A stretch of 34,564 bases of DNA, from assembly GCA_031268675.1 (NCBI GenBank), contig JAIRWY010000043.1:1-34564 (forward strand), in the 5' to 3' direction. The position numbers and the translations under genes are program-made. This DNA comes from Candidatus Ancillula glyptotermitis (GTDB lineage: Bacteria > Actinomycetota > Actinomycetes > Actinomycetales > Bifidobacteriaceae). This document shows, one piece after another, positions 16,112-25,594 of this stretch. The notes beneath the pieces are model-generated. The model saw only the letters and a program-made list of their open reading frames with translations, ran no database searches and was not told the origin of the DNA. Numbering within the stretch: position 1 is the stretch's first letter; each line of letters begins with the position of its first letter.

Positions 16112-16930
16112 GTGCAGGTACATATAAATAAAGTTCAAAATAGAGAGAATTTAGATCCCAAAAAACGCAAAAGGTCTAATGTCTGGACAAGGACTATACA
16201 ATTAGAACAAGGTAAGCAACTACATACAAACTGGGGGATAGTTGAGCATGATGTAATTATTGGCAAACAACCAGGTATATTTTTGAAAACTTCAACTGGT
16301 ATGAGCTTTTTAGTTTTTCGTCCAACAATTGTTGATTCAATGTTATCTCTACCTAGAGGTGCTGCAATTGTATATCCTAAGGATGCTGGTGAGATCCTAA
16401 TGTATGCAGACATAAAAGAAGGGTTGAATATTCTGGAGTGCGGACTTGGTTCAGGTGCTTTAACTTTATGTTTACTTCGAGCTGCTAAGAATACTGGACA
16501 AGTAGTTTCTGTAGAAAGAAGAGAAGATTTTGTAAAAACAGCAACTAGGAATATTGAAAACTTTTTTGGTAAATTACCTAGTTCTTGGACACTTGAGATG
16601 GCGGAACTTTCCGAGTACTTGGACGAAATAATTGAGCGCAATGAAATAGCATTTGATCGTATAATATTAGACCTTCTAGATCCGTGGGAATATTTGGATA
16701 GTTGCCATCAAGTTCTAAAGTGTGGTGGAATTATCACTTGTTATATTACAACTGTTACAGCATTATCTACACTTTCAAGCGCACTAGAACTCAGAAGTAA
16801 TCTGTATTCGCATATTGAAGTATTTGAGATTATACGTCGTCCATGGCATGTTGATGGACTTTCAATTCGTCCTGAACATCAGGGAATTATGCATTCTGGT
16901 TTCATTCTGACTGCGCGAGTACTTGGATAG
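16112..16930 (+). CDS. trmI: tRNA (adenine-58-N1)-methyltransferase TrmI
   Basis: SAM-dependent enzyme that makes m1A58 in the T loop of tRNAs. The 272 residues contain the TrmI N-terminal segment (VEHDVIIGKQPGIFLKTSTG), the hallmark FRPTIVDSMLSLPRGAAIVYPKDAGEI, SAM motif I LECGLGSGALTLCLLRA, the acidic motif VVSVERRED, and motif IV as ILDLLDPWEYL, followed by the C-terminal part of the Rossmann domain. In many actinobacteria this gene precedes the proteasomal ATPase gene; here a convergent nuclease follows instead. GTG 16112 is the first in-frame start, with GAGGG upstream. It follows tyrA by 67 bases and likely belongs to the same transcript. The stop is one base from the convergent xth stop. 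Confidence 0.93.
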   Translation: MQVHINKVQNRENLDPKKRKRSNVWTRTIQLEQGKQLHTNWGIVEHDVIIGKQPGIFLKTSTGMSFLVFRPTIVDSMLSLPRGAAIVYPKDAGEILMYADIKEGLNILECGLGSGALTLCLLRAAKNTGQVVSVERREDFVKTATRNIENFFGKLPSSWTLEMAELSEYLDEIIERNEIAFDRIILDLLDPWEYLDSCHQVLKCGGIITCYITTVTALSTLSSALELRSNLYSHIEVFEIIRRPWHVDGLSIRPEHQGIMHSGFILTARVLG

Positions 16931-16931
16931 A

Positions 16932-17924
16932 CTATTCAAATTCAACAACTACTGGTGCATGGTCAGACCATCTTTTATCATAAGCCTCTTGTTTGCAGAC
17001 TCTTGCAGTTGTTGCATATGCAGCGAGTTTCGGCGTAGCAATTTGATAATCAATTCTCCAACCTGAGTTGTTGTCAAATGCATGTCCACGATTTGACCAC
17101 CAGGAATAAATTGATTCTGACCCCCAAATTTGACGGCAAATATCAACTAGTTCAAGTGTACCTTGTTGAAATTGGCTGGTTTTAGGTGGTGTATAGTTGA
17201 TGATATTATTTTTCTTGTAGTTATTGTATATTGCGTTTATATCATCATCACTATTTGCAAACCAAAGACTTAACCATGCACGTTCTTCTGGCAAGAATCC
17301 TGCTTTAGTTTTATTACCACGCCAATTTTTTAGATCAAGCTCAGTATGTGCAATATTTACATCACCCAGAAGTAGTAGTTCTCTATTTGCATTTATTAAC
17401 TCGCGCATCCGAGCAGTTGTAATATTCATGAACTTGTGCTTAGAATCCATTGTACGCTCCGAAATAGACCTGCTGATTAGTTTTCCATTAGACAGTTTAA
17501 CTGTGGGGGAGTCTGCATGATGAAAATAGGCCGAAATCACTGTTAATGCATGCCCAGCAACTTCAATATCTGCCTCAAGCCATCTACCAGAAAAACAGTA
17601 TTTTTCAGCTTCTGTCTCATTTTCAAATTGTGCTCGAATACTATTGATTTTGCAAGTTTTTGGATTTAAATATAGTGCAACACCCCCATGCCCTTTTTTG
17701 TATGCATCTGGTAGTAAATATATATCTTCCTCTTGAATTCCAAGCATTTCCAAGCACTTCAAATATGCCACATCTGAAGAAAGAATGCGTGTTTCCTGAA
17801 ATGCAACTATATCAAACTGTTCACTTTTAAACCAAGTATCTGCACCAAATCCAACTTTTGATGCTTTGCCAGTAAGTAGAGACCCGCGCATACCAGCCAA
17901 GTTAATTGTTGCAACCTTAAACAT
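16932..17924 (-). CDS. xth: Exonuclease III / AP endonuclease family protein
   Basis: Cuts DNA at abasic sites and acts as a 3'-5' exonuclease and phosphatase in base excision repair. The family signposts are in order: TINLAGMRG near the N-terminus, FQETRI with the metal-binding Glu, LLLGDVNIAHTELDLKNWRGNK with catalytic Asp and Asn, RIDYQIATP with the second Asp, and the C-terminal SDHAPVVVEF with the catalytic His. At 330 residues it is longer than the usual 260-270; extra sequence lies around the ISAYFHHADSPTVKLSNG region and in the Asn-rich NAIYNNYKKNNIINY stretch. The ATG at 17924 overlaps the end of holA by eight bases, so translation is probably coupled. It is the last gene of the malQ-pepN-holA-xth cluster. 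Confidence 0.92.
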   Translation of the reverse strand: MFKVATINLAGMRGSLLTGKASKVGFGADTWFKSEQFDIVAFQETRILSSDVAYLKCLEMLGIQEEDIYLLPDAYKKGHGGVALYLNPKTCKINSIRAQFENETEAEKYCFSGRWLEADIEVAGHALTVISAYFHHADSPTVKLSNGKLISRSISERTMDSKHKFMNITTARMRELINANRELLLLGDVNIAHTELDLKNWRGNKTKAGFLPEERAWLSLWFANSDDDINAIYNNYKKNNIINYTPPKTSQFQQGTLELVDICRQIWGSESIYSWWSNRGHAFDNNSGWRIDYQIATPKLAAYATTARVCKQEAYDKRWSDHAPVVVEFE

Positions 17925-18888
17925 GCTCTTTACCTGTAATCGTAATTATTGCCTTTTCAACAGCAACATAACCACCATCTACATCTTGCCCAATACATGC
18001 AATATTTGCATTTGCAAGTGCCTCAAATGACTTAGAAAGTAGACTAGAATTAAAACGCCTTAGATATGTCCTTGCATTTTGAATTTGCCAAGTGGTTAGT
18101 CCAACTTCTTGTGCCGTAAGACCTCTATTGTTCATTCGTGCAACTCTTCCTAATTGGCGCAATTTAGAGGCCATAGCAAGTACAAGTGCATTTAGTGCAA
18201 GACCATTGGCAATTCCGAGATTAAGGAGTGTAAGTGCACGCACTAGATTACCTTCAACAGTTGCATTAACAATATCAAAAATATCAACCTGATTAGCTCC
18301 ACCAAAGTAGAAATCCACTACCTTTTTAGTAACAGTTGTGTTTTCCTCTGGCATGTCATCAGCAATTTGATGAATATAACCTGCAAGTCCTGACAAATCA
18401 TCACCCATAGCAAGTACAAGTGCATTAGCAGCATCATTTTGTATAGACTTCTTCAGCCTCCGAAATTCTGCGCTAATGAACATCATCTTTTCATCATCTC
18501 GCTTGAGTGGTTTCGCCTCAATAAAGTCCACAAGCTTTGAATTTGCCGCATTTTTGAGCGCAGTTATCATTCTTTTACCGCGCACAGCTCCAGAATGTAA
18601 TATAACTAATGCGCCATGAAATACTTCTCCATTTTTGAGCGCATCAACAATTTGAACAACATCTTCAATAAGCGCATCCGTGCAACTCTCCGAATTTTCT
18701 ACTACTACAATAGTGCTAGTAGATAACAGAGATGGTGTTAATGATGCCCAAATAGCACCTTTATTGTAAACATTTGCTTGTAGTGTGACTATATCGGCAT
18801 CTTTATACTTCTTCTTCGCTTTCTCAATAGCATTTTGAAGTCCTCGTTTTATAAAAAACTCTTCAGATCCTTGAACTAGTGTAATCAT
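17917..18888 (-). CDS. holA: DNA polymerase III delta subunit
   Basis: Clamp-loader wrench subunit that opens the beta sliding clamp. The 323 residues start MITLVQGSEEFFIKRGL, the typical opening of the family, and continue with an AAA+-like but non-ATPase module (VYNKGAIWASLTPSLLSTSTIVVVENSES, the clamp-contact region), a middle helical lid (FYFGGANQVDIFDIVNATVEGNLVRALTLLNLGIANGLALNALV) and the collar domain near the C-terminus (GLTTWQIQNARTYLRRFNSSLLSKSFEALANANIA). It lies seven bases after pepN and overlaps xth, so an essential replication gene is embedded in a metabolic operon. AGGTGA precedes the ATG. Sequence conservation in this family is low, but length and motif order agree well. Confidence 0.9.
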   Translation of the reverse strand: MITLVQGSEEFFIKRGLQNAIEKAKKKYKDADIVTLQANVYNKGAIWASLTPSLLSTSTIVVVENSESCTDALIEDVVQIVDALKNGEVFHGALVILHSGAVRGKRMITALKNAANSKLVDFIEAKPLKRDDEKMMFISAEFRRLKKSIQNDAANALVLAMGDDLSGLAGYIHQIADDMPEENTTVTKKVVDFYFGGANQVDIFDIVNATVEGNLVRALTLLNLGIANGLALNALVLAMASKLRQLGRVARMNNRGLTAQEVGLTTWQIQNARTYLRRFNSSLLSKSFEALANANIACIGQDVDGGYVAVEKAIITITGKEHV

Positions 18889-18895
18889 TCTTCAC

Positions 18896-21574
18896 CTATT
18901 TTAATGTCTTTTGTACCTTTAATGCTCGCTTAGTTATATCAAGATTTTCTTTTACGAGTCGTTTTAATGCATCACTTTGGCGATCATTTTCCTCAAGCCA
19001 TCTTTCACCAAGTTGTGCAAGTTCTAAAGATGCTAAACGAGCAGGATAAAAACCAACTATTATATTTTCAGCAATAGCAAAGTCCTTTGTATTCCAAATC
19101 TGGTTTATACTAGCAAAATACTCATGTACAAAAGATTCCAGAAGTAGATTATTAGTAACATCAACAAGTCCAGTTGCAGTTGCGACAAGTTCAGAGTTTG
19201 AAAGAGTAGAGAATTCAGAACATGCATTTTCAAATACTAACTTCTTATTTTCAAGTGTTGGAATCGCTGCCAGTGCAGTTAATGAACCTAATTTCGCATG
19301 CTCGCTCTTATTTTCTTTTTGCAGCAATATAAGTGCATGTTTATCAAATGCACCAAGTCTGGATAATGCTGTACGCAGTTCCCATTCAATCTTCTCGTCC
19401 AATTTAAACCCCTTGAGTTCAAATGTTCCTGAAAGTAGATTTTGTAGAATTAAAATATGATCACCAGTTGTAGCAAATTTTGTAAAATACAGCAAGAACT
19501 GGTATTGTGCATCACTTCCTGCAGTTGCATCCTTAGCCAAGTTCCATAGATTTGAGCCCACACTTTTAAGTATTTGGTCATACTGGCTTGGTGGAATATA
19601 CTGGAAAATTGCGATAACCAAATTTTTGAGTGACTTATCGCGAATGCTTGATTCAGTTTCAGAAGCAATTACCTTAAATATCATGTCTATATAATCTTCA
19701 ACTGGAAGTAATCCATCTCTAGCAGTATTCCATACTTGATCAAGAATTAAGCAGCGAGCGAGCGGATCTTCAATTTTATGCGCATATTTCAAAGCAGTTT
19801 TTAAAGAACGACTATCAGGACGGATCTTCGCGAATGTCGTACCCTCATCATTAACAACTGCCAAATCATATGGATCTGCCGCACGTAAAGCATCAAGGGA
19901 AATTTGCGCTTCAGCAGGAACATCAAATGAGTATTGGTCAAAACGCACCAACTTAGCACCACGCAAATTTAATGTACCAGTCGCCGTAATCGTGTCCTTA
20001 TTTACATCATCATTAGTACCAGTTGCTTCATCAAATCTGTAAAGTCCTATCTTGATATTATGAGGTCGAAGTGTTGGATATTCTTCAGTTGCGGTTTGTA
20101 TAAGCGTATAGTTGTCAAAATCTGCTCGAAAAGTGTTCAATCCTGCAGTTTCTAGCCAATATTTTGACCAGTTCTTTAGATCTTTGCCACTAGATGCTTC
20201 AAGTTCGGTTAGCAAATCATAAAGTGTTGCATTCTTATAGGAAAACTTGCGCAAATAATTTCCAACTCCTTCAAAAAACTTCTTATGACCCACAAAATTT
20301 GTTAATGTTTCAAGAACTGCTGCACCTTTTGCATAGGTAATACCATCAAAGTTTACAAGAACATCATTTAAATCCTTGATATCTGCAACAATTGGGTGAG
20401 TTGAACTAAGTTGATCTTGAACCATTCCCCATGCTTTTTCGGACACATTGAATGTAACTGCTGCATTTTTGTATTCACTAATTAAACCAGTTGCATAAGT
20501 TGAAATATATTCTGCAAATGACTCATTTAGCCATAAATCATTCCACCATTTCATAGTTACCAGATTACCAAACCACATATGAGCCAGTTCATGCAAAATA
20601 GTAACAACTCTTCGCTCTTTTGTTGAACCAGAAACAGCAACATTAAAAATATAATCTTCACGATAAGTTACATTACCTATATTTTCCATTGCGCCTGCAT
20701 TAAATTCTGGCATAAAAATCTGGTCATACTTATCATACGGAAATGGTAAATTGAATAAATTCCCGTAGAAATCAAACCCTTTTTTTGTAATATCAAAAAT
20801 ATAGTCATAGTCAACGAACTCCGCTAAAGATTGTCTAGCAAGTATTTTCATCTCCAATTCGCGTTTATCAACTTTATGTGTAGTCTTCCAAACCTTAAAA
20901 GGTCCTGCAATAATTGAAGTCAAGTATGATGACATCTTCGGTGTTGTGTCAAACTTCCAAAGCGTATAGTTTTTAGCTTTATCAGTTTTTACATTGTGCA
21001 ATTGTTTAACTTTCTTGCTAATTGGGCTTTGCGTTGAAGTTACAATCCAGTCATTTGGTGCAGCAATTCTAAAATCAAAGTGTGCTTTAATATCAGGTTG
21101 TTCAAAAACGGCGAAAACTCTGCGCGAATCAGCAACTTCAAATTGCGTGTATAGGTATACATTACCTTCATCTTCTGCTTCATATCTGTGTAAACCTTCG
21201 CCTGTATTCATATACTGGCAGAGTGCTTTTACTACAACCTCATTTCTTTTTTGAAGTGCTGTTTTAGGCAACTTTATGCGATTATTTTCAAAAAGCGTAG
21301 AATTATACAACTTATTGTTTATTCTAATTTCAAGTACTTCTTCTGCTCTTAGATCTAAAAAGGTTCCATGCTTTAATTGCGTAAAATCAAGTTCCTCTTC
21401 ATCCAGTGCATAATCAAAGTTAATAGTTGTTGACGATAAAAAAGTTGGTGTTAATTCACCATTATTCTGCCTTTTTCCTGCATCTGTAATATCTACTTCA
21501 ACCTTATAGTGTACATTAGAAACTAGGGATGCTCGTATTTGTGCTTCTTTTTGTGTTAAATTATCAGATGCCAT
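18896..21574 (-). CDS. pepN: Aminopeptidase N (M1 family)
   Basis: Cytoplasmic zinc aminopeptidase that removes N-terminal residues from peptides. In the 892-residue product: substrate-anchoring GAMEN (294-298), zinc site HELAH (328-332) with the third ligand Glu351 in WLNESFAEY, and a catalytic Tyr expected about 60 residues beyond. The C-terminal ERAP-like helical domain occupies roughly 520-890. The ATG at 21574 was chosen because AGGAGG sits five bases upstream and the protein then begins MASDNLTQKEAQIRASLVSN, typical of actinobacterial PepN. An in-frame extension of 32 residues upstream lies inside malQ and has no such site. The start overlaps the malQ stop by 11 bases. holA follows after seven bases. 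Confidence 0.96.
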   Translation of the reverse strand: MASDNLTQKEAQIRASLVSNVHYKVEVDITDAGKRQNNGELTPTFLSSTTINFDYALDEEELDFTQLKHGTFLDLRAEEVLEIRINNKLYNSTLFENNRIKLPKTALQKRNEVVVKALCQYMNTGEGLHRYEAEDEGNVYLYTQFEVADSRRVFAVFEQPDIKAHFDFRIAAPNDWIVTSTQSPISKKVKQLHNVKTDKAKNYTLWKFDTTPKMSSYLTSIIAGPFKVWKTTHKVDKRELEMKILARQSLAEFVDYDYIFDITKKGFDFYGNLFNLPFPYDKYDQIFMPEFNAGAMENIGNVTYREDYIFNVAVSGSTKERRVVTILHELAHMWFGNLVTMKWWNDLWLNESFAEYISTYATGLISEYKNAAVTFNVSEKAWGMVQDQLSSTHPIVADIKDLNDVLVNFDGITYAKGAAVLETLTNFVGHKKFFEGVGNYLRKFSYKNATLYDLLTELEASSGKDLKNWSKYWLETAGLNTFRADFDNYTLIQTATEEYPTLRPHNIKIGLYRFDEATGTNDDVNKDTITATGTLNLRGAKLVRFDQYSFDVPAEAQISLDALRAADPYDLAVVNDEGTTFAKIRPDSRSLKTALKYAHKIEDPLARCLILDQVWNTARDGLLPVEDYIDMIFKVIASETESSIRDKSLKNLVIAIFQYIPPSQYDQILKSVGSNLWNLAKDATAGSDAQYQFLLYFTKFATTGDHILILQNLLSGTFELKGFKLDEKIEWELRTALSRLGAFDKHALILLQKENKSEHAKLGSLTALAAIPTLENKKLVFENACSEFSTLSNSELVATATGLVDVTNNLLLESFVHEYFASINQIWNTKDFAIAENIIVGFYPARLASLELAQLGERWLEENDRQSDALKRLVKENLDITKRALKVQKTLK

Positions 21575-23750
21575 TTTTCCTCCTGTATTTGTCAATTTCA
21601 TCAATACTATGCGCAAATCTTCTAAAAACAGCATCATCAAAAAGATCTTCGTTAAATACCAATTCTCCATCTATATTTTCTAGTGGAACACGCCAGTTTG
21701 GATATTCTTCCGATGTACCAGGCTGATTTTGGGCTCTTGATTCACCAACAAAATCTGCGAATGAAAACGCAATCATTAAACTCGGGCTAGAAAAAAGCGA
21801 TCGTTGCAGAGCAATAGAAACTTCCAATTCGTCATCAACATCATCTCTGCCCAGAAAATGTGCATTAACTAGATATTTAATTGTCTTCTGGTGATCCTCT
21901 TCTGCTTCTCGTTGGACTTTACGAAAATCTTCAGTAAGTAATCCCAGTGCTTCTCTTAGGCGGACATGTTCTTGTCGCAAATACCCTAAAGTTGGTGGTA
22001 AATCATGTGTTGTCACTGTCGCAAAGCAATATTCGCGCAGAGTTTCTACAGGTTTAGGTCTTTTATACTTATCACGCTCAAAGAATAGTATTGATGTGCC
22101 TAAAATTTCCCTAGACTTCAGATATTTAAATGCACCACTAGGCACAACACCTAAATCTTCACCAATAATAATTCCCCCCGAGCGTTCCGCTTCTAAGCAA
22201 AGAATACCAATTAGCGCATCATGATCGTAGTATATATATGTACCATTTTTAGGACTATTACCATGCGGAATCCACCAAAGCCTAAAAAGACCAAGCATAT
22301 GATCGATGCGGATTGCTCCAGCAGTTTTAAATAAAGAACGGACTAAGTCGCGGAATATTGCATAACCAGTTGCTTCAAGGTTCTTGGGTGATAATGGTGG
22401 TTGTGACCAATCTTGTCCTTGTTGATTATAAACATCTGGCGGAGCACCAACACTTACTCCTTGAACAAATGCATTTTGCTCGCTCCAGACATCTGCACCA
22501 TCTGGATGAACTCCAACTGCCAAATCAGCAACAAGCCCAATTGAAGCGCCAGATTTCTTCATCTTTAAGTGAGCATCCATGAGCTGTTCATGTGCAATCC
22601 ACTGCAACCACCTGTAAAATTCAACGTCATTGCTATGTGCAAGTGCAGTCTCGCTAATCAGTGAATCCGACACCTTCATATTTCGCCACGCACCAAGAGT
22701 GCCAAACTTATCACAACACACGCACCAAACCGCAAATAGTGTTAGTGATTTTGCCGAAGTATTCTTAAATTTCTCAAACTCCTCTTGTCTTTCTGCGGTA
22801 TTAAGACCATGTTTAAAGATTATACGAAGTGCTTCCTTTTTTAGCGCCCATACAGTATTGCGCTCAATAGATGAGTGACTATTATTGAGGGACTTTGCCA
22901 TTCTGCCCAAATCGTCGACACTTTCTTGTTCAGTTTTAGACATATGCTCATATTCAAATATAGATTCTGGACGTATATAAAGTGGATTTGTAAAGCGCCT
23001 AGATACAGGTAAATAAGGACTAGGAGTTTGTGGCAAAATCGGGAAATCTGCATGTGTGGGGTTGAGTAGTAAAAAATCAGCACCAGTTTTTACTCGTGCA
23101 TTTTTTGCAAGCATCTTAAGATCCTCAAAATCTCCAATTCCCCAAGAGTTTCGTGAGCGTTGTGAATAAAACTGAGTCATAAATCCATACACTTTTTTTT
23201 GCGGAGTTGGTGCAACTTCAGGAGTTACAATTAGATGTGAAAAATAGTCAAGTTCTTTAATGTAAATATGATGATAACCAATTGGCAAATCTTTAGGCAG
23301 AACAAGAAGTTTATGCTCATATTGTACGCCTTCAATTACCTTTTCCTCAAGTGACTCGCAAAGTTCTAAAATCTCGCGCTCACTACCATCTTCAAGTATA
23401 ATGCAAATCCCTAACTTTTCTATATTACCAACTAACGAATGTGCTAAGTATACATCAACTTCACTTCCATAACCTTTAATTTCTGTAATAGTTTTCTTAA
23501 ATGGAGTAGTCCACTTCTTTTTTGTAACTTCAGCTAGTTGTGTGCCAATTTGTACATCTGTATCCGCTTGAATACCTATAATACCAAGCATTTGCCGCAA
23601 AACAGAATCTTGAATTTTCTGAAAACTGTTATCAGATCCAATATAAGATGTTGCTATACCGTGCTCATGCGCCAACTCCATAAGTGGCGTTAATACTCTG
23701 AACTCAGAGTCTCCTTTTGTTACTGGTTCTCCTAATTTGACAATTCCCAC
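21564..23750 (-). CDS. malQ: 4-alpha-glucanotransferase (GH77)
   Basis: Disproportionates alpha-1,4-glucans during maltodextrin and glycogen metabolism. The length, about 728 residues, includes the N-terminal extension (1-165) common in actinobacterial and enterobacterial MalQ. The barrel carries FMTQFYSQRSRNSWGIGDFEDL, DLAVGVHPDGADVWSEQ, the nucleophile Asp in AIRIDHMLGLFRLWWIPHG, the acid/base Glu in IIGEDLGVVP, and THDLPPTLGYLR with the third carboxylate. GTG 23750 is proposed as the start: it lies six bases after the -10 TATAAT, so it would be the first base of the transcript. A frame from TTG 23768 would include the promoter itself. First gene of the cluster malQ-pepN-holA-xth. Confidence 0.93.
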   Translation of the reverse strand: MGIVKLGEPVTKGDSEFRVLTPLMELAHEHGIATSYIGSDNSFQKIQDSVLRQMLGIIGIQADTDVQIGTQLAEVTKKKWTTPFKKTITEIKGYGSEVDVYLAHSLVGNIEKLGICIILEDGSEREILELCESLEEKVIEGVQYEHKLLVLPKDLPIGYHHIYIKELDYFSHLIVTPEVAPTPQKKVYGFMTQFYSQRSRNSWGIGDFEDLKMLAKNARVKTGADFLLLNPTHADFPILPQTPSPYLPVSRRFTNPLYIRPESIFEYEHMSKTEQESVDDLGRMAKSLNNSHSSIERNTVWALKKEALRIIFKHGLNTAERQEEFEKFKNTSAKSLTLFAVWCVCCDKFGTLGAWRNMKVSDSLISETALAHSNDVEFYRWLQWIAHEQLMDAHLKMKKSGASIGLVADLAVGVHPDGADVWSEQNAFVQGVSVGAPPDVYNQQGQDWSQPPLSPKNLEATGYAIFRDLVRSLFKTAGAIRIDHMLGLFRLWWIPHGNSPKNGTYIYYDHDALIGILCLEAERSGGIIIGEDLGVVPSGAFKYLKSREILGTSILFFERDKYKRPKPVETLREYCFATVTTHDLPPTLGYLRQEHVRLREALGLLTEDFRKVQREAEEDHQKTIKYLVNAHFLGRDDVDDELEVSIALQRSLFSSPSLMIAFSFADFVGESRAQNQPGTSEEYPNWRVPLENIDGELVFNEDLFDDAVFRRFAHSIDEIDKYRRKNGI

Positions 23751-23756
23751 ATTAAC

Positions 23757-23767
23757 ATTATACCACA
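23757..23767 (-). promoter_or_regulatory. Extended -10 promoter of the malQ operon, leaderless
   Basis: On the minus strand TGTGGTATAATG puts TATAAT at 23762-23757. Six bases (GTTAAT) separate it from GTG 23750, the same geometry as the SBP gene at 10572. It is the only promoter seen for the four-gene cluster. Confidence 0.65.
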
Positions 23768-24037
23768 ACTATATGTGTATGATGATAAAATTTCAACATT
23801 TTTTTAACTTTTTTATAACTTGTGAGTATGAATAAGGTGATAATTCATGTAGAATAATATCACAAAACAGTCGGACGCAAAGCAACAATAATACTGTATA
23901 CTATAAATATATCTATTTTTTGCACTACCACTACAAAAAACTACATAATTTTCTGTAGTAGTTATACATAATTTTGAAAATCGTTCCACAAAAGTAGTTA
24001 AAATGTAATAAGAAATTGTGAAAAATATATATAAAGT
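23768..24037. other. Non-coding region between malQ and cysK with repeats
   Basis: This is the bulk of a roughly 330-base gap between the divergent starts. It holds a GTGATA/TATCAC inverted repeat (23837-23842 with 23858-23863), an ACTACA/TGTAGT inverted repeat (about 23930-23960), and two direct copies of TACATAATTTT (23942-23952 and 23965-23975) 23 bases apart. These could be operators of cysK-cysE. No frame of convincing quality and no known riboswitch was recognised. Confidence 0.4.
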
Positions 24038-24046
24038 TGGTATACT
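24038..24046 (+). promoter_or_regulatory. Extended -10 promoter of cysK
   Basis: TGGTATACT, with TATACT at 24041-24046 and a TG extension. Transcription near 24053 gives a leader of about 27 bases containing GAGGA (24071-24075). Confidence 0.6.
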
Positions 24047-24079
24047 GGTCTTAATGGTATTTAATAGAAAGAGGATGAT

Positions 24080-25021
24080 ATGTCTAAAATATATAATAAT
24101 GTAACTGAATTGGTTGGTAATACTCCACTTGTTAAGATAAATCGTTTAGCTGAAAACAGTGGTGCAAAAGCCAAAGTTCTTGCGAAATTGGAGTTCTGGA
24201 ATCCTGCAAATTCAGTTAAAGATAGGATTGGTGTTGCTATTGTAGATGCGGCTGAAAAATCAGGCAGTTTAAAACCTGGTGGTACTATAGTTGAAGCGAC
24301 TTCAGGAAATACTGGTATTGCACTAGCATTAGTTGGTGCTGCTCGTGGATATAAAGTGATTATCACACTTCCAGAAACTATGAGTAAAGAACGCAGAGCA
24401 TTGATTAGGGCATTTGGTGCAGAATTGGTTCTTACATCAGGCGCTGATGGTATGAAAGGTGCAAGAGCAAAAGCACAGGAGATTGTTGATAATACACCTA
24501 ATTCAATACTGGCATCGCAATTTACCAATAGCGCCAACCCAGCAATTCATAGAAGCACTACAGCTGAAGAAATCTGGGGCGATACTGATGGAGAGGTTGA
24601 TGTAGTGGTTAGTGGAGTTGGAACTGGTGGAACAATCACTGGTATCGGACAGGCAATTAAGCCGCGTAAACCAGAATTTCAAACTTGGGCAGTTCAAGCA
24701 AAAGAGAGTCCAGTTTTAACTGGCGGAAAACCAGGTCCGCACAAAATACAAGGTATCTCTGCTGGGTTTATACCAGATGTACTTGACACTTCGCTTTATG
24801 ATGGAGTGATTGATATTGATTCTGATACTGCGCTTAGAACCGCTCGCTTAGCAGCAACTGAAGAAGGACTGCTAGTTGGAATTTCTGCAGGTGCAGCATT
24901 AGCAGGAGCATTAAAGTTGGCAGCAAAAGATGAATATGCAGGCAAAACAATTGTTGTAATTATTCCTGATTTTGGAGAACGTTATTTGTCAACGCCACTT
25001 TTTGAAGGGTTGACTGACTAG
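24080..25021 (+). CDS. cysK: Cysteine synthase (O-acetylserine sulfhydrylase)
   Basis: PLP enzyme that replaces the acetate of O-acetylserine with sulfide to form cysteine. The 313 residues show [12 protein letters not shown] at the N-terminus, the PLP-binding Lys in [11 protein letters not shown], the substrate loop [10 protein letters not shown], the glycine-rich phosphate loop [12 protein letters not shown], and the C-terminal [10 protein letters not shown]. The protein is complete and canonical. GAGGA lies four bases before the ATG. cysE starts one base after the stop, so the two genes should be co-transcribed and may form the cysteine synthase complex. Repeats upstream hint at regulation by sulfur status (inference). 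Confidence 0.96.
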   Translation: MSKIYNNVTELVGNTPLVKINRLAENSGAKAKVLAKLEFWNPANSVKDRIGVAIVDAAEKSGSLKPGGTIVEATSGNTGIALALVGAARGYKVIITLPETMSKERRALIRAFGAELVLTSGADGMKGARAKAQEIVDNTPNSILASQFTNSANPAIHRSTTAEEIWGDTDGEVDVVVSGVGTGGTITGIGQAIKPRKPEFQTWAVQAKESPVLTGGKPGPHKIQGISAGFIPDVLDTSLYDGVIDIDSDTALRTARLAATEEGLLVGISAGAALAGALKLAAKDEYAGKTIVVIIPDFGERYLSTPLFEGLTD

Positions 25022-25022
25022 T

Positions 25023-25556
25023 GTGGGCTTAATTAAAGATATTAGAGCAGTCAAGACGAGGGATCCAGCGGCACGTCATGCACTTGAGATTATATTGTTG
25101 TACTCAGGCATGCATGCCGTTTGGGGCTACAGATTGTCGCACTTATTGTGGAAAATACATCTGAAGTTTTTTGCTAGGCTGTTGTCAACAGTAGTACGAT
25201 TTTTAACAGGCGTAGAAATACATCCTGGTGCAAGAATTGGCAAAGCGTTCGTTATAGACCATGGTATGGGAGTTGTAATTGGAGAGACTGCAATAGTTGG
25301 AGATGATGTATTACTTTATCATGGAGTTACACTAGGTGGAAGGGTTACCAAAAAAGGGGCAACTAGAAGGCATCCGAAACTTGGAAATAATGTGGTTGTT
25401 GGTGCAGGTGCCCTGATTTTGGGCGCAGTTGAAGTTGGAGATGATGCAAAAATTGGTGCAGGTGCAGTTGTAGTAAACAACATCAAAAAAGGTGAAGTAT
25501 ATGCTGGTGTTGCTGCTAAGATGGTTCCACAAGGTCAAATTGAATATTATCTCTAG
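25023..25556 (+). CDS. cysE: Serine O-acetyltransferase, short form
   Basis: Acetylates serine with acetyl-CoA to supply O-acetylserine to CysK. The 177-residue length is that of the short EpsC-type enzymes, lacking the long N-terminal helical domain of the E. coli protein. Left-handed beta-helix hexapeptide repeats run from about 70 to 165 and include [30 protein letters not shown], with the catalytic His and Asp. The C-terminus ends GQIEYYL; the family uses a terminal Ile to dock into CysK, so Leu here is a mild variant. GTG 25023 begins one base after the cysK stop. The best purine-rich site is about 13 bases upstream, so coupling to cysK is likely. Confidence 0.93.
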   Translation: MGLIKDIRAVKTRDPAARHALEIILLYSGMHAVWGYRLSHLLWKIHLKFFARLLSTVVRFLTGVEIHPGARIGKAFVIDHGMGVVIGETAIVGDDVLLYHGVTLGGRVTKKGATRRHPKLGNNVVVGAGALILGAVEVGDDAKIGAGAVVVNNIKKGEVYAGVAAKMVPQGQIEYYL

Positions 25557-25562
25557 GTAAAA

Positions 25563-25594
25563 TCCATCAACTGGAAAATTAGTGATTAGATGGA
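25563..25594. other. Weak hairpin at the cysE / KimA-like junction
   Basis: TCCATC (25563-25568) pairs with GATGGA (25589-25594) around 20 bases. It spans the 3' ends of both convergent genes. There is no T run on either side, so terminator function is doubtful. Confidence 0.3.

Noticed and set aside
16135-16641. 168-codon minus-strand frame inside trmI
   Set aside because: Entirely antisense to conserved TrmI motifs; its open length follows from codon bias of the true gene.
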